Shown here: positions 31,254 through 43,900 of the stretch, in pieces | Position numbering within the stretch: position 1 is the first letter of the stretch | How the letters are laid out: each line of letters opens with the position of its first letter | Source of the DNA: Kingdonia uniflora | Taxonomy: Eukaryota; Streptophyta; Magnoliopsida; Ranunculales; Circaeasteraceae | NCBI GenBank assembly: GCA_014058105.1 | Contig: JACGCM010001217.1 | Span: 1,302,001-1,366,000, forward strand | Length of the DNA: 64,000 nt | Direction: 5' to 3' | Made by a program: the position numbers and the translations under genes | Notes under the pieces: generated by a model | Told to the model about the DNA's origin: nothing | The model's database searches: none | What the model saw: the letters and a program-made list of their open reading frames with translations, nothing else

Positions 31254-34200
31254 CTGAAAATTAAAAAATTTCAGGCATAAAGACCAAAGAGGAAGAACTT
31301 CATATATAACTGAATGATACATGTCTCTCTCAAGTCTAGCTCTTCATTATCTTTGTATCAGTTTTTCCTTGTCCACCCGTTCTTAGCAACTCATGCTGAG
31401 TTTGCATGAAAGTTCGTTGGCGCTTGCTAGAAAGACAGTAAAGATAAAATAATTCATATTAACATGATCTAAACTTAACTTAATACCCACAAAACTTTTC
31501 AACTCTGACCCCCACTCTACATTATGTGTGCTTTAAGATTTATTTTCTTACTATTGACCTCCATATAATGGTCGGAATTAGAGGTAAACCACCAAATTTT
31601 TCAACGTGAAGTGTCGAAGTGGAGCTTAAGTCAAGAATTGAATTTGTTTGGGGTGCAGGAAGTTCAATTTTGTAATTAATCAGGGCCAAAATACAAATAT
31701 CCTTCACTTTCTTACTTGCTTGTTAACTATTTTGCAGAAAAGTTCATGGCAGAATGGTTCTTAATTAAAGAAAATCTGAAAACAGAAGAGTTACAAGAAG
31801 GATTACTGCTAAAATGAAACCAAGGAAGGAAGAACTTGCCTCGTCAATAAAACCTTTGAAGGCATCTTGCATGGATGAAAACTGTATGATTTTGACATTC
31901 TTGAACACTGACATTATTGTCTTCAACTGTTACAAGAAGTAGTATATGGTCAGGTAAGTCTTAGGCATCATATACAACGAATCAACTTCTAACTCTAAAA
32001 TGGCATTAAATTGGTAAACATTACTCTTGATAAAATATCAACATAATCAGAATTTTTTTCTTGTGAGAACTCTGGCTATGGCATGCCCAATCTACATAAC
32101 TCAACTTAAAGTTCAATGTGCAGAGTAAACTATATAGCAAACAACTGTACGTCCTCCAAGAAATTTATATGAAAATCATAATAATGAAAACCTACAGTTA
32201 ACTCTTAAACCCAACTTTCGGATATTTTAAAAAAGAATGCAAGAAAGCCATTAAAAATTTAAAATGCATCTGTCGCCTCCATGGAAGTTTGTTAGTGTTT
32301 GGAAATAGGTCTTGCTGCATAGCTACTCTTTGGTACTCTCATCATTGAATGTCTACGGAGAGGCTAATGTCGGGCAAAACTTGGTGCCTTTCTGAAAAAT
32401 CTTTTTCGTATTCAGTCACTAGATATGTGTGGAAACGTTGTATTTGTCATTTTTCAATAAAACCTACACACGGAATGCCGTATTTCATTGAAAAGCAGCA
32501 TTTGATGTCGTGTTTCATGTTCAGCATGGTGAAACCCATACACATTTTAAATGCCGTTTTGTTGTTGTTCTTGCAATTACTGGAAAATAGGTTTTTTAAA
32601 TGACTGCGGATTTTTTGTTTGCTTTTAAAATCTTTTTCAAAGGTGGTTTCTGAAAGGCTACACTAGATGGACAATAGCAAATTTGATTATAATGCAATTA
32701 TACAAAGTTTGGGAAAAAAGAAGGAAAATGTGGTACATGTTCATGAGAAATGTTTTCAGAAAGTTGGATGACAAATTAGAGTACCTCTTCTTCACTAATA
32801 TTCTTTGGTAATCTGAGAACTCTTGGTCGACTTGTTTCATTAGTTAAGTGACAGCCTTTTGACCCCTCTCGACAAAGTTGAACATCAAGCCATGACTTTT
32901 TTATCTGAAATGTACACCACCAGGGGAAAGTTCATTTAATCAAGGGAAAACTTAGTAAGCTATCTAGGTTTGATCCCGTGTGATAAATCTAGATATTATG
33001 TTGCATTTAGATGAAGATGATAACCTGCTTGGGAAGTAAGGGATTATCAATGAAAGAGTACTCTCTAAAACTTATCCCCGGGCCGAATTCCTCTTCTGGT
33101 AGTTCTTTCATCATGGCATTCACCTGCATCACATTGTTTTTCAATCCACAATACTGCTCTGTGACAGATTAGTTGTTATTTACAGATACTAACTATGAGT
33201 GACAATTTTGCTTTAACAAGAGGACCCGTACTGAGAATAAAGATCTGTTGAAATAAGCTAAGGGTCATTCTTCCGGTCTTTTATAAGTTTGGCAGAATGC
33301 ATAACAGTCTAGATATGCTAATACTCATTCACAAGTACCTCAAATACGTGATCCAAAGGGCAGAGAAAAGGCTGCCTTGTCAACGTTCCAGGCACAATTC
33401 CAAGATGTGGACTCCATAGATTATCTAACCTACACCATAGTGGAGGCATCACCTAAAATCATTTCAAAAAGTCAGAATATGGTCTTCTGTGTCGCTTCTA
33501 TCACAGTGGACCACAACTAATCTACTGCTACAAATCAATAACCTCTAAAATAAATCATTCAAAAATGCTTGTTTAAATGATTAACTTAAGACTACAACCG
33601 ATGATAATCACAGGTAAAAATATTACAATTGGCAAACAACATATTTCAGACATTACACTATAAATCAAAGAGCTCGGTATTTTATAAGATGGAATTTCCT
33701 TTAAGTTTAAGTTTTTTTAATGTAAACTCTGAGAGAGAGATAACTTAATTGAAAGATCAATCCAATTAACCATGAAACCTAGGGGTCTTCAAATCAAATT
33801 AGGGTTCTTCCCCCAAATAACAAAATAACCTAATAACTCAAAAATAACAACTGAGTTTCCCAAATCCAAGAGTTGGGTTTTATTCTCGTAACTCTAAAAA
33901 GGGTTAATCTAGAAATATGAAAAGGCATGATATGGGTGTGTAAATGACTACCCAATACATCAACTACCCAAGAATTCGACCGGGAATTCTCACGAGCTAT
34001 GTACTCCGCATGAAACTCCGGATCTAACTGCTGCAAATAAGCTTCATGAACCTAGGTGTCCTCTTCCTCAGTCTTCCCTTTCCATCGAATCTTGAAGATT
34101 TTGTACGCACCACCCTTAGCGGAAGTACGAATATCCACATCCACAATAGTGTCAACGACATCGCCCGGTTTGACAGCAGCAGGTCGTAAAGAGATAGGCA

Positions 34201-37200
34201 GAATATGGTCACCGTTGAAAGGAGTAAGTAGGTTAACGTTGACCACTCTAGATCGACGTACCTCAGGTGGGAGATCCAACTCATATGCATTCTCCCCAAT
34301 GCGACGAATAACATGAAACGGCCCTGCTCGACAAAGTGACAGTTTAAAACCTACCCCCGAACGTCTCTATTTTTCAATATATAGGAGAACAAGATCCATA
34401 AGCTAAAACACAACATGTCGTCGCCTCACGTCAGCCTTGCGCTTGTACAACGCATAAGTAGTCTCTAAGTGCTCCCTCACCTCTTTGTGTACCGCCCTGA
34501 CAGAAGCTACAAACTCCTCAGCGGACGCAAAAACTGGAATTGTTGTTGGTATGGGTGCAAGGTCCAGAATTGTACCTGCTGACTGCCCATTTGCGATCTG
34601 AAATGGTAACATCTCAATAGACCTATTAACCGAATTATTAAAAACAAACTCTGCCTATGTAAGTATAAAAGCCCAGGATTTGGGCCGATCTTCTGAAATG
34701 CAACGCAATAAGTCATCCAAACTACGGTTAATCATCTTTGTCTGCCCATCAGTCTGTGGATGAAACGCCATCGAGAATTGAAGCTTACACTGTAAGAGCT
34801 TCCACTATGTCCTCCAAAAATTACCTGTAAATCGAACATCCCTGTCTTAAGTAATACTCTGTAGAATACCATGAAGACGAACGACCTCCCTGAAGAAGAC
34901 ACGCGCCATATGAGAAGCATCCTCCTTTTTCTTACAAGGGATAAAGTAGGCCATCTTCGAAAACCTGTCGACGACCACAAAAACTGTATCAAGACCCTGA
35001 GTAGTCTGGGGTAACCCTGTCACGAAATCCATAGACGGTGCCTTTGGGATAGGAAGAGGTGTATACAGTCTGGTATTCTGCATAGTCCCTTTCCCCGTCT
35101 GGCACATGTGACACCGCCTGATAAAATCATTAATGTCACGACGCATAATGGGCTAATAATAACGTTCCTTCACTGTGGAATATATCTTGGTAATACCAAA
35201 ATGTCCACCCAAACCCCCTGAATGTATCTCAATGATCAATTGTACCCTCAAAGATGACTCTGGAATACATACTACCTCCCCTCAAAATAGAAACCCGTCC
35301 TGCAAACAGTAGTCGACATAGTCACCCTGGCCTCTGCCCTGACCCTCAATGCAATCAGCGTAGATATCACAGAACGTTGTATCTAAGGCATACAATCCTC
35401 TAATCTCATCAAAACCAAAAACCGTCGTTCTCAATGTCACCAAAATGTGTATCATACGACTCAAAGCATCAACAACTCTGTTTTCCTTCCCCTTAACATG
35501 CTGAACTATAAAGTGATACTGCTGTAGAAACCTGAACCACTTCGCCTGCCTATTGGACGCAACCCATTTCTGACTGTGCATGTGTCGTAGAAAATTGTAA
35601 TCAAAATGAATGATAAGGTCGGCATGATAGAAATAATGGCGCCAATGTGAGAAGGACTAAACTATAATAAGAAGTTCAATGTCATATGTAGAATATCGTA
35701 ATTGAGCACCAGATAACTTCTTACTATAGAAGGCTACTGGACGTCCTCCCTGTAACAAAACTGTACCAATACCTGTGTTGTAGTCATGCGGGTCTTGATC
35801 TCCGCAAAAGCCTTTACTGCCTCCTGTATCCACTTAAATGGCTCGGTACTCTCTCCCATCAAATTTGTAATAGGAGCCAAAAGAGTACTGAATCCCTGAA
35901 TAAATTGTCTATAAAATGTTGTCAACCCATGAAAACTCCTGACTTGCTTCCTATCTGTCGGTATAGGTCAGTCCCGAATTGCTGCAACTTTTTCCTTGTC
36001 CACACGAATACCCTTTGTTGGCACAACAAACCCTAGAAACTGTACTGCATTTACCATGAATGAAGACTTCTTCAACTGATGAAAGAGGCGGTGCTCCCTG
36101 AGAACCTGCAATACTCTCTGAAGATGCTGAATATGCTCCTCTACGAAACGACTAAATCAAGATGTCATAAAAGTAAATCACCACAAATCTCTCCCATATA
36201 CAATCTCGGAGGAAGTCTGTCATCAACCGCATAACAGCCGATGGCGCATTCGAAAGACTAAAAGCACTGAAACAGGTCATCCTTAGTCTTAAACACCGTC
36301 TTCCACTCATCTCTAGGTCGCATACGAATCAGATGGTATCTTGCATGTAGAGATCCAACTTGGAGAAAACTTGTGCCCCGTGCAGTTTATCAATCATATC
36401 CTCCAAGCGTGGAATAAGAAATCGGTACTTAACCGTGATCCTATTAATGATACGACTGTCCATGCACATCCTCCAACTCCCATCTTTTTTTGGGGTGAGG
36501 AGAACGGGCACCGCACATGGAGACATGCTTCCTCTAACCAAACCTTTGTCACAGAGATCACTGATCTGCCTCTGTAACTCTGCGTGCTCTATAGGTGTCA
36601 TCCTGTAATGTGGGAGGTTTGGGAGTGAAGCCCTAGGGACCAAGTCTATGGCGTGCTGAATATCCCTTAACGGTGGTAAACCCGCTTCCTTGGGTTTCTC
36701 ACAAGCATCACTATAATCACCAATAATAGACTTCAAATAGTCAGGAATAGGTGTCAGAAGTGCGGAAAGCATACCTACTAAACAATAGGCGGAACCGTGT
36801 GTCGCCTAGCATCTGCCAAAAAATAGGATGGTGGAGACCACGCAAGAACATCGGCTGGTGTCACCGGGTTAAGCGTAATCTCCTTCCCCTACTAAATAGT
36901 AGTAAAAGTGTTAAACTCCCCGTCATGTTTACTCTTGCGATCAAACTGCCAAGGCCGACCCAAAAGCAAATGACAAACATCCATAGGAACCACCGTACAT
37001 ATAATCGTATCCTTGTACACCCCATATATCACAAACGAGAGTGTACACTCCTGGGTTGCCCACTTCTCTCCTCCCTTGCTAAGCCAATAGATATCGAATG
37101 GTGTCAGGTGTGGGCTCAATTTCAGGCCTAACTTTGCCACGATATTTGATGAAATAAGGTTCTCCGTCGATCCCCCATCAATAATAACATTCAAAAGAAA

Positions 37201-37935
37201 CCCATTAGTTACACACCGTGTCCGAAAAATTTTGTTTCGTAACCACATCGCGGGATCTTCGCTCCCTAGAGTAATCACACGATTTACCGAACCACATAGA
37301 GGGAATAAAATGAGAAGTTACCCGTGTGGGGTCAGCCATTACCTCAATCGTGGGCATTCCTCCTACAACCGCCACCAATTGGAACCCATTTATTGTTGCT
37401 GCCGTTGTACCTAACACCCCTGTTGACGTTACAGCCCGTGGAGATGATGTTATTACTGATGTTACTGTTGACTTCATCTCCTGGTTTGACCCTGCCGCTT
37501 GATCTGAACCCCGACGTCCGATTTTGCCAAGGTTACGTCGTGCCCTAGGCTGCCACTATTGGGGATTGGTTTTGGCAACTCCCCCCATGAATTCCCGGTG
37601 TTTTCGAGGGCTCTTCAATCCCTATACACACATTGCTCATCGGAAAGGGATTTAGGGCAGTTTGTGTTGTTCGATCCCCAAGAATCGTAGAGAATGGTAC
37701 GACTAACCTTGGTCGGCCGTTTTCGTCGTCTTCGATGGGTACTTCCTCCGTAACATCTTTCATGTTCTTGGAATTGGGTTTGACTTCAATAAAACTTTCC
37801 CCAATTGCCTAATCACTGGCTCCATTAGTGCAAATTGAGTTCGAACTAACTCCAATAAAATTTCTCCTTTCGACACCATCATAGGATCGAAATCCGATTA
37901 AGGATAGGCTCTGGTACCACAATTTAATGTATACT

Positions 37936-37975
<40 letters not shown>

Positions 37976-40900
37976 TAAATAATTGAAATATGAATCCAAT
38001 TAACCATGAAACGTAGGGTTCTTCATAACCAAATTAGTGTTCTTCTCCCAAATAACTCAAAAATAACAACTGAGTTTCCCAAACCCAAGAGTTGGGTTTT
38101 ATTCTCCTAACTCTAAAAAGGGTTAATCTGGAAATATGAAAAAGCATGATATGAGTGTATAAACGACCACCCAATACATTATTTTTAGTATATTGAAAAA
38201 ACTTTAGTTAATCAATGAGCATCTTATTCTCAAAAGGAAGAAATACTAGGTTACGGATTAGACCAAACTGATCATACGCTAGATTATACAATGTTATAGC
38301 ATGTTACTTATAGCGTTTCTAGAACTCACCAAAGTACGGTTCAACAATGAAGCGATAGCAAGCGCTGTCCTTATTTGCTTCACCTGAAAAAAAATTACTT
38401 AGATCAACAAATTGCATCACATTATAGTACTAAAAAAATCTATATACCGAAGAAGAATAGTTTGATTCATACATACTTGGTAATTTATGAGAGAAAAGTG
38501 AGATTCAATATTATGCTCCCCATCTAATAACAGGCTCTTCGGGATAGATGGCTTAAAGGACAAGAAACCTCCTGCATAAGTTCTTTGAGAAATTAATGTG
38601 TAACATTAAAAGCCTAACATTATTGACATCTGAAGCTCAGGATCTGAAATCTGTGTTATCATGGATCAGATGGATGCGAAACTCATTTCCATACAATAAT
38701 CTAGAGATAGAGTTATTACTTATTAACTAGAAATGGTAACGCATAAGAGATAAAAACAGTTAGTGACTATTGTTGAAACTTGGCTTGGTCTGAATTTGGG
38801 GAGCAGATCAAAAGATTAATAAAGGATCGATCCCATGTGCTTACGGGAAGTTCTGGAACCAATCCTCATTATTCAAACAAATATTGTTTGACTTGATGAG
38901 AAATAATCAGCTCCTGTGGGATGTCAAAAGGCATGTTTTAGAAGCATTAATTTTTCACTTTTAACTTCCGTTTGCTAGTTTAGTTACTTCGAATTATGAA
39001 AGGAGCAAAACTTACGACTTTAAATTTTCTTTTACTGCTGCGCGAGTTGGGAAATTTTACCAACGGAACCAGGAAAAAAGTTCAAGAGAAGGTAAATAAA
39101 AGAAGCAATGAACAACAGCTCATTATTTCAGAGGGTTGATATTCTGCTCAGATACAAAGTTATAAGTTGAAGCTATCCAATAAGCCAAAGCTATATGTTT
39201 GAATTGGGTACGCTTCCCTAGAGAGAAAGTGAAGAATATCAAGTATGTATAATGGAGCCCCCTTGAAACATCCATATTTGGTATTGGTTTCATTTCGTGT
39301 TAAATGTCTATCTCGTGGTTATTCATCGTCAGGGAGTGCACGTGAAACGACTACAACTGGACTGACACTAAACATGAATGTTGGTTTTGTACCTATTCGC
39401 TCAAATACTCTAGCCCATTAGTAATTTTACAAAATGAACAACAGAAGTTTGTTTTTGATGAAAATAGGTCATATTCGAATAGATTTTTGTTTTGTTCGAA
39501 CAGAACAGGCAGAACCCTCTCTATTCGAACAGATTTTTGCTATGTTCCGAACAGAGCACAGGAATTTCAATTTTCTATTTAAGACTTCTTTTCTTTTTTA
39601 AACTTCACCTCTTTCGAAAAACCAATTTTAGAGCTTGAGATATTTTGAGAGAAGAGAGAATTCAACGAGAGATTCAACAAGAATTAACCCTCAAGTTGAA
39701 TCAATCTAGAATTACATAAACTTAATTTCAACTTTGTGATTTGAGAACTTGAGGGATTCGAGCTTGAAAAGCTATGGTGAGTAATCCGAAGAGAGGCGTT
39801 GCGAGAACGAAGAGCATTGCAAGAACGGAAGATTGATTACAAGAAGCTCAATTAGGAGAGAGGTAACCACGGGATGTACTTATCGAGTCTGTAAGTGATT
39901 GAATTTTGTAATTTCTTTTCAATGTAGATTTTTAGCTGTCGAGCAATTTGAGAGCGACCTGTGGGTTTTTCTCCTGAGAAAGGTTTCCCACATGGTTAAA
40001 ATTGCATGTTCTTGTGCATAGTTGATTATTTGTTGTTAACACTAGATTATCATATCAACTTGAGTTAGGTTAGAGCTAGACCATTAGTTTCAAGGATCAT
40101 TGAACGTTTCAATTTTGACCTATATTAATCAAAATCAGTTAATCTTAAGTAGTCTAAAATTTTAATTGGTACCAGAGTAGTCACGCTCCAAGGCTTAACA
40201 ACCTGAGCGTTGATCCTAAATCGATTGCTTGAGAATAATGGATTCTGAGAAGTTTGGAGGTCCTGTAAATCGTCCTCTACTCATTGATGATTATCCATAC
40301 TGGAAAGTCCGAATTGTTGCATTCTTGCAATCGCTCGAGGAAGATGTATAGATTGCCATTGAGAATGGATGAAAGCACCCTACCATGATGCAAGGTCCTG
40401 CAGGTAGTGCTGTAGAGGAAGAAATGGATGTTGCCGGATATTACTCTAAGGGTCGTAATGCTATCTTCATAATTGTGAGTCAAAGTGAGTTTTGGCATAT
40501 CTCTGCTTGTACCACTTCGAAAGAAGTTTAGGACATTTTAGTTCGAACCCACAAAGGCGATGATACAGTCAAAGAAAGCAAGCTTCAAATGCTTACTTCC
40601 CAATTTGAGAATATTCGAATGAGTGAGGATGAATCCTTTGATAAGTTCCATACGAGACTAAGTGATATTGTCAACACTAGTGCCGCATTAGGAGCAGCCT
40701 ATTCTGATGTTCAAATTGTTTGCAAAGTCTTAAGATTATTACCTAAGAACTTTAGATCTGGACGTGATGTTATCGAGAAAGCTCAAGATCTTAAGAAAAT
40801 GAAACCAGACACATTGGCTGGAAAGTTGTGAATATTTGAACTTTAGATGAAAATGGAAAACCCTATGAAGAATAAAAGTGTAGCTTTTAATTCCTCAACT

Positions 40901-43900
40901 TCTTCTTCGTCTTCTAAGGGTACCAAAGAGGTTGATCACTTATATGTTTTTGATGATGATGAGGGGTCGAATATTGATTCATAGATTATCTCCATAAGTC
41001 AACAGCTTAACATCAATTTCAAAGACAAAGGCAATCAGTGAATTATAAGTCGCAAACTCTTAATAAAGTTAAATCGAATAATCGGCAGACCAACAATGAC
41101 ACTGACCTAAGTCAAGTTGAATGTTATAAGTGTCATAAGTTTGGTCACAATGCACATAGTTGTCTTAATAAAAAAATTGGCAGTAATAACAAGGCAATGA
41201 ATATTACCGTTACTTGGGACGACAGTGATGATGAAAGAAATAATAATAATGATCATCCTAATGAAAGTGAAAATAGTCAATATTGTCCATTTCCTATTAT
41301 ACTGAATAATAGTAGTGATCAGTCTGACCCCTTTAAGTTGGAAAGTATTGCTGAAAGTCTGAGTAATCATGAACGTTGTAAGGTCCAGGACTCTAATCTT
41401 GAAGAGTTGTATACTCGGACTTTTGTGGAGTATATTAAACTTGATAAAATTAACAAAATCTTAAAAGAACATGTTAATACACTCACACTGGAACTTGAAG
41501 AAAAAATCAAGGATACAAGCCTTCTAATTGAAAAGCTTATAAGTGAGAAACAAGATCTTCTTGACAAAATTGAGATGCTAGAAAAGGAAGGTCATGATGC
41601 TGAGGAGAAAGTTAAGTCAACTCTAGATGAACTTGATAAGGCCAAACTTGATTTAGTTTCATCTAAGCAGAAACTTGAAATGTTTTGTCAATGAGCGAAA
41701 AAAAATTGATAAGATGTTTAGTATGGGAAAATCTGAAAGTAACAAAAGGGGACTTGGATATGAAAAACCGTCTTTTAACTTAAAAACCCCTCAAGTCACA
41801 AAATTTGTCAAAACAACCTCATTGCCCAAACATAGTACATTATTAACCACTCAAGGTCATGCCAAAAAGGTTTCTTATAGCAAAGTTTATTATTGTCGAG
41901 CATGTGTTCGAAATGGTCATGTTACATCTTATTGCATATTTGTTGAACCCTATCAATCATATGTTTGACCATCCAATTGGCAAAGATATAACTCAAATAT
42001 GAATTCATCTAATGTGAAAAATGAAAATATTGTTAGGTGGTTTGCTTAAGAAACATCACCTCGAAAGGTTATTTAGGTTATTTGGGTGCGAAATGATGAT
42101 TTGTTACCACAGAAATGTAATGAATCTAAACTGAGACGGGTTATCAATATATGCTCCATTGATAAGGTACATTTCTAACATTTGTACAGCTCTATTTTTC
42201 TCTCTCTATTTTTAGGACAGTAGGATATTGTTTTGATTTTATTTGCACTTTGCATTTCAAGAGCCTGTGTATGTGGAATATTCTTGCTAGACTAGGATAA
42301 TGTTTTTGTGTTATATTCATTCATAGAATAATTATTATGTAAAATCACAATTCACAATAGTCAGTGGCCCGCTTGTCTAAATTAAAAACCCATCATGATT
42401 AGAACGGCGTGAGGATAACTGTAGATACTTCGTACCTAATGCTATGTGAAAATCTAGCCTTTTTATAAGCTTTGAGTGTTATGACATGAATTTTTTCCAG
42501 CAAATGTCATCTTATTTTATGATATCATTTCGTTTGCATTACTCAATTGTTGATGGTGACATCAAATTCAAATTTTTCTAATAGAACATTTCTTATACAT
42601 GATTCGAGATGAAAAAGAGACTGCGTGAGACCGAAGATATGAAAATAGGCATTTTTATTATTTCACAACTTTTGGCATTCTTTATGCTTACCAAAAAAAT
42701 TTATCCGTTTACAGCCCTTTGTGCCTTAAAATATGTCATTCGTTTTATACCTTACTCCTTTTGACCCGTTTGTTTTGAGACTTTTCAGTGAAAAAAATAA
42801 AGAAAGGAGTGAAACCATGTAATTTTAGTGGTGAAGATGACTATCAAACGAGAGTATTCCCAATATTTTGCTAGTACATCAATAAGATTCTTGCTAGAAT
42901 ATTTATAATAAAAAAATTCAATTGATGAAAGAATATAGCAGAAGATAAATTTTATACTGTATGTACTTGATAAAGTAAAAAATGATTGGAGGTGAACTCA
43001 AAATGAATAAAGAGGGGGAGTAAGTATAACTGTTAGTCTTAGAATGCCTGCAAAACACCTACTCCGTTATATGCCTACTCTTGCCTGCAATATAACCTTT
43101 CCAAGACTTGTTTGATCTTGAGTTAAGCACAATTAGTTTAGTTAAGATGAGAGATAAGGAGTCTATATTAGTAAACTTGACATCATTAATGACAATTAAT
43201 TTTTTGTCCATGAGATCTTTCAGTTTACAGTGCGCAGTTTATTTAATAAAATATGAATTTTTCTTTCACATTTTCATATTCATATTTCCACAGAGTGTTT
43301 ACTAGTCAATTCTCAGGGATTTTGAGTAACCACCCAAGTGAGACCTCAGTTAAAGAAATTTTTTAACGTAGTGCTGTAACTGCAGCTAAGTAATACATTG
43401 AAAAGATGTGTCTATCTGACTATACACCCACACACACCAAGTAATTCATTTTAGTGATTTTTTATCACACATAGGCAATGTCCTGATCTCACTAAGATAT
43501 TCTAAATTGGTTTGCTTTGATCATGCATTGTGTTAGGGGGAGTGTTTGTCAATGTTTATTTCTGTCATTTATTCTTGGATTTTTTGTGTGTTTGTGTTCT
43601 AACTGGGGTCACCATTATTTTGAGGGGAAGATGCATCTTATTTTGATGGGGAAATAACTAGTACTTTTTAAATATGATATTGTTTTGGTTCTATTTATTT
43701 CCTTTTACCCTTTTGTTCATCTGTGACAAAAAGGGGAAGATATGATCATAACAGGTAAGCTAGGTAAATTTTTTGGTATTTTTGATTTTCTCAAGTAAGT
43801 TTTGGTTTTCTCTTAGATTCCTTTTTTTTTTGAACAGTTACGTGATGTATCTTGTTTAGTGTGCAGGGATTCCAGAGCAGATGCTATAGGATGAAAGAAT

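Larger units (their letters stand above)
33721..38178 (-). mobile_element. Ty3/gypsy chromovirus in XEG113 intron 8, defective
   Basis: Two LTRs (33721-33959 and 37928-38178) flank minus-strand gag remnant, protease, RT, RNase H, integrase and a chromodomain-like end, in gypsy order. It lies in the same transcriptional direction as the host gene. At 4.46 kb it is shorter than a full chromovirus; the capsid core and zinc knuckle are missing. Stops and a mutated RT active site make it non-autonomous. I see no clean target duplication (TTTAA against TTATT). Confidence 0.9.

Noticed and set aside
36751..37131. 126-residue plus-strand frame
   Set aside because: Antisense shadow of the chromovirus protease and RT region, no domain of its own.
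33711..38190. Target-site duplication of the chromovirus
   Set aside because: Flanks TTTAA and TTATT do not match well enough to claim.
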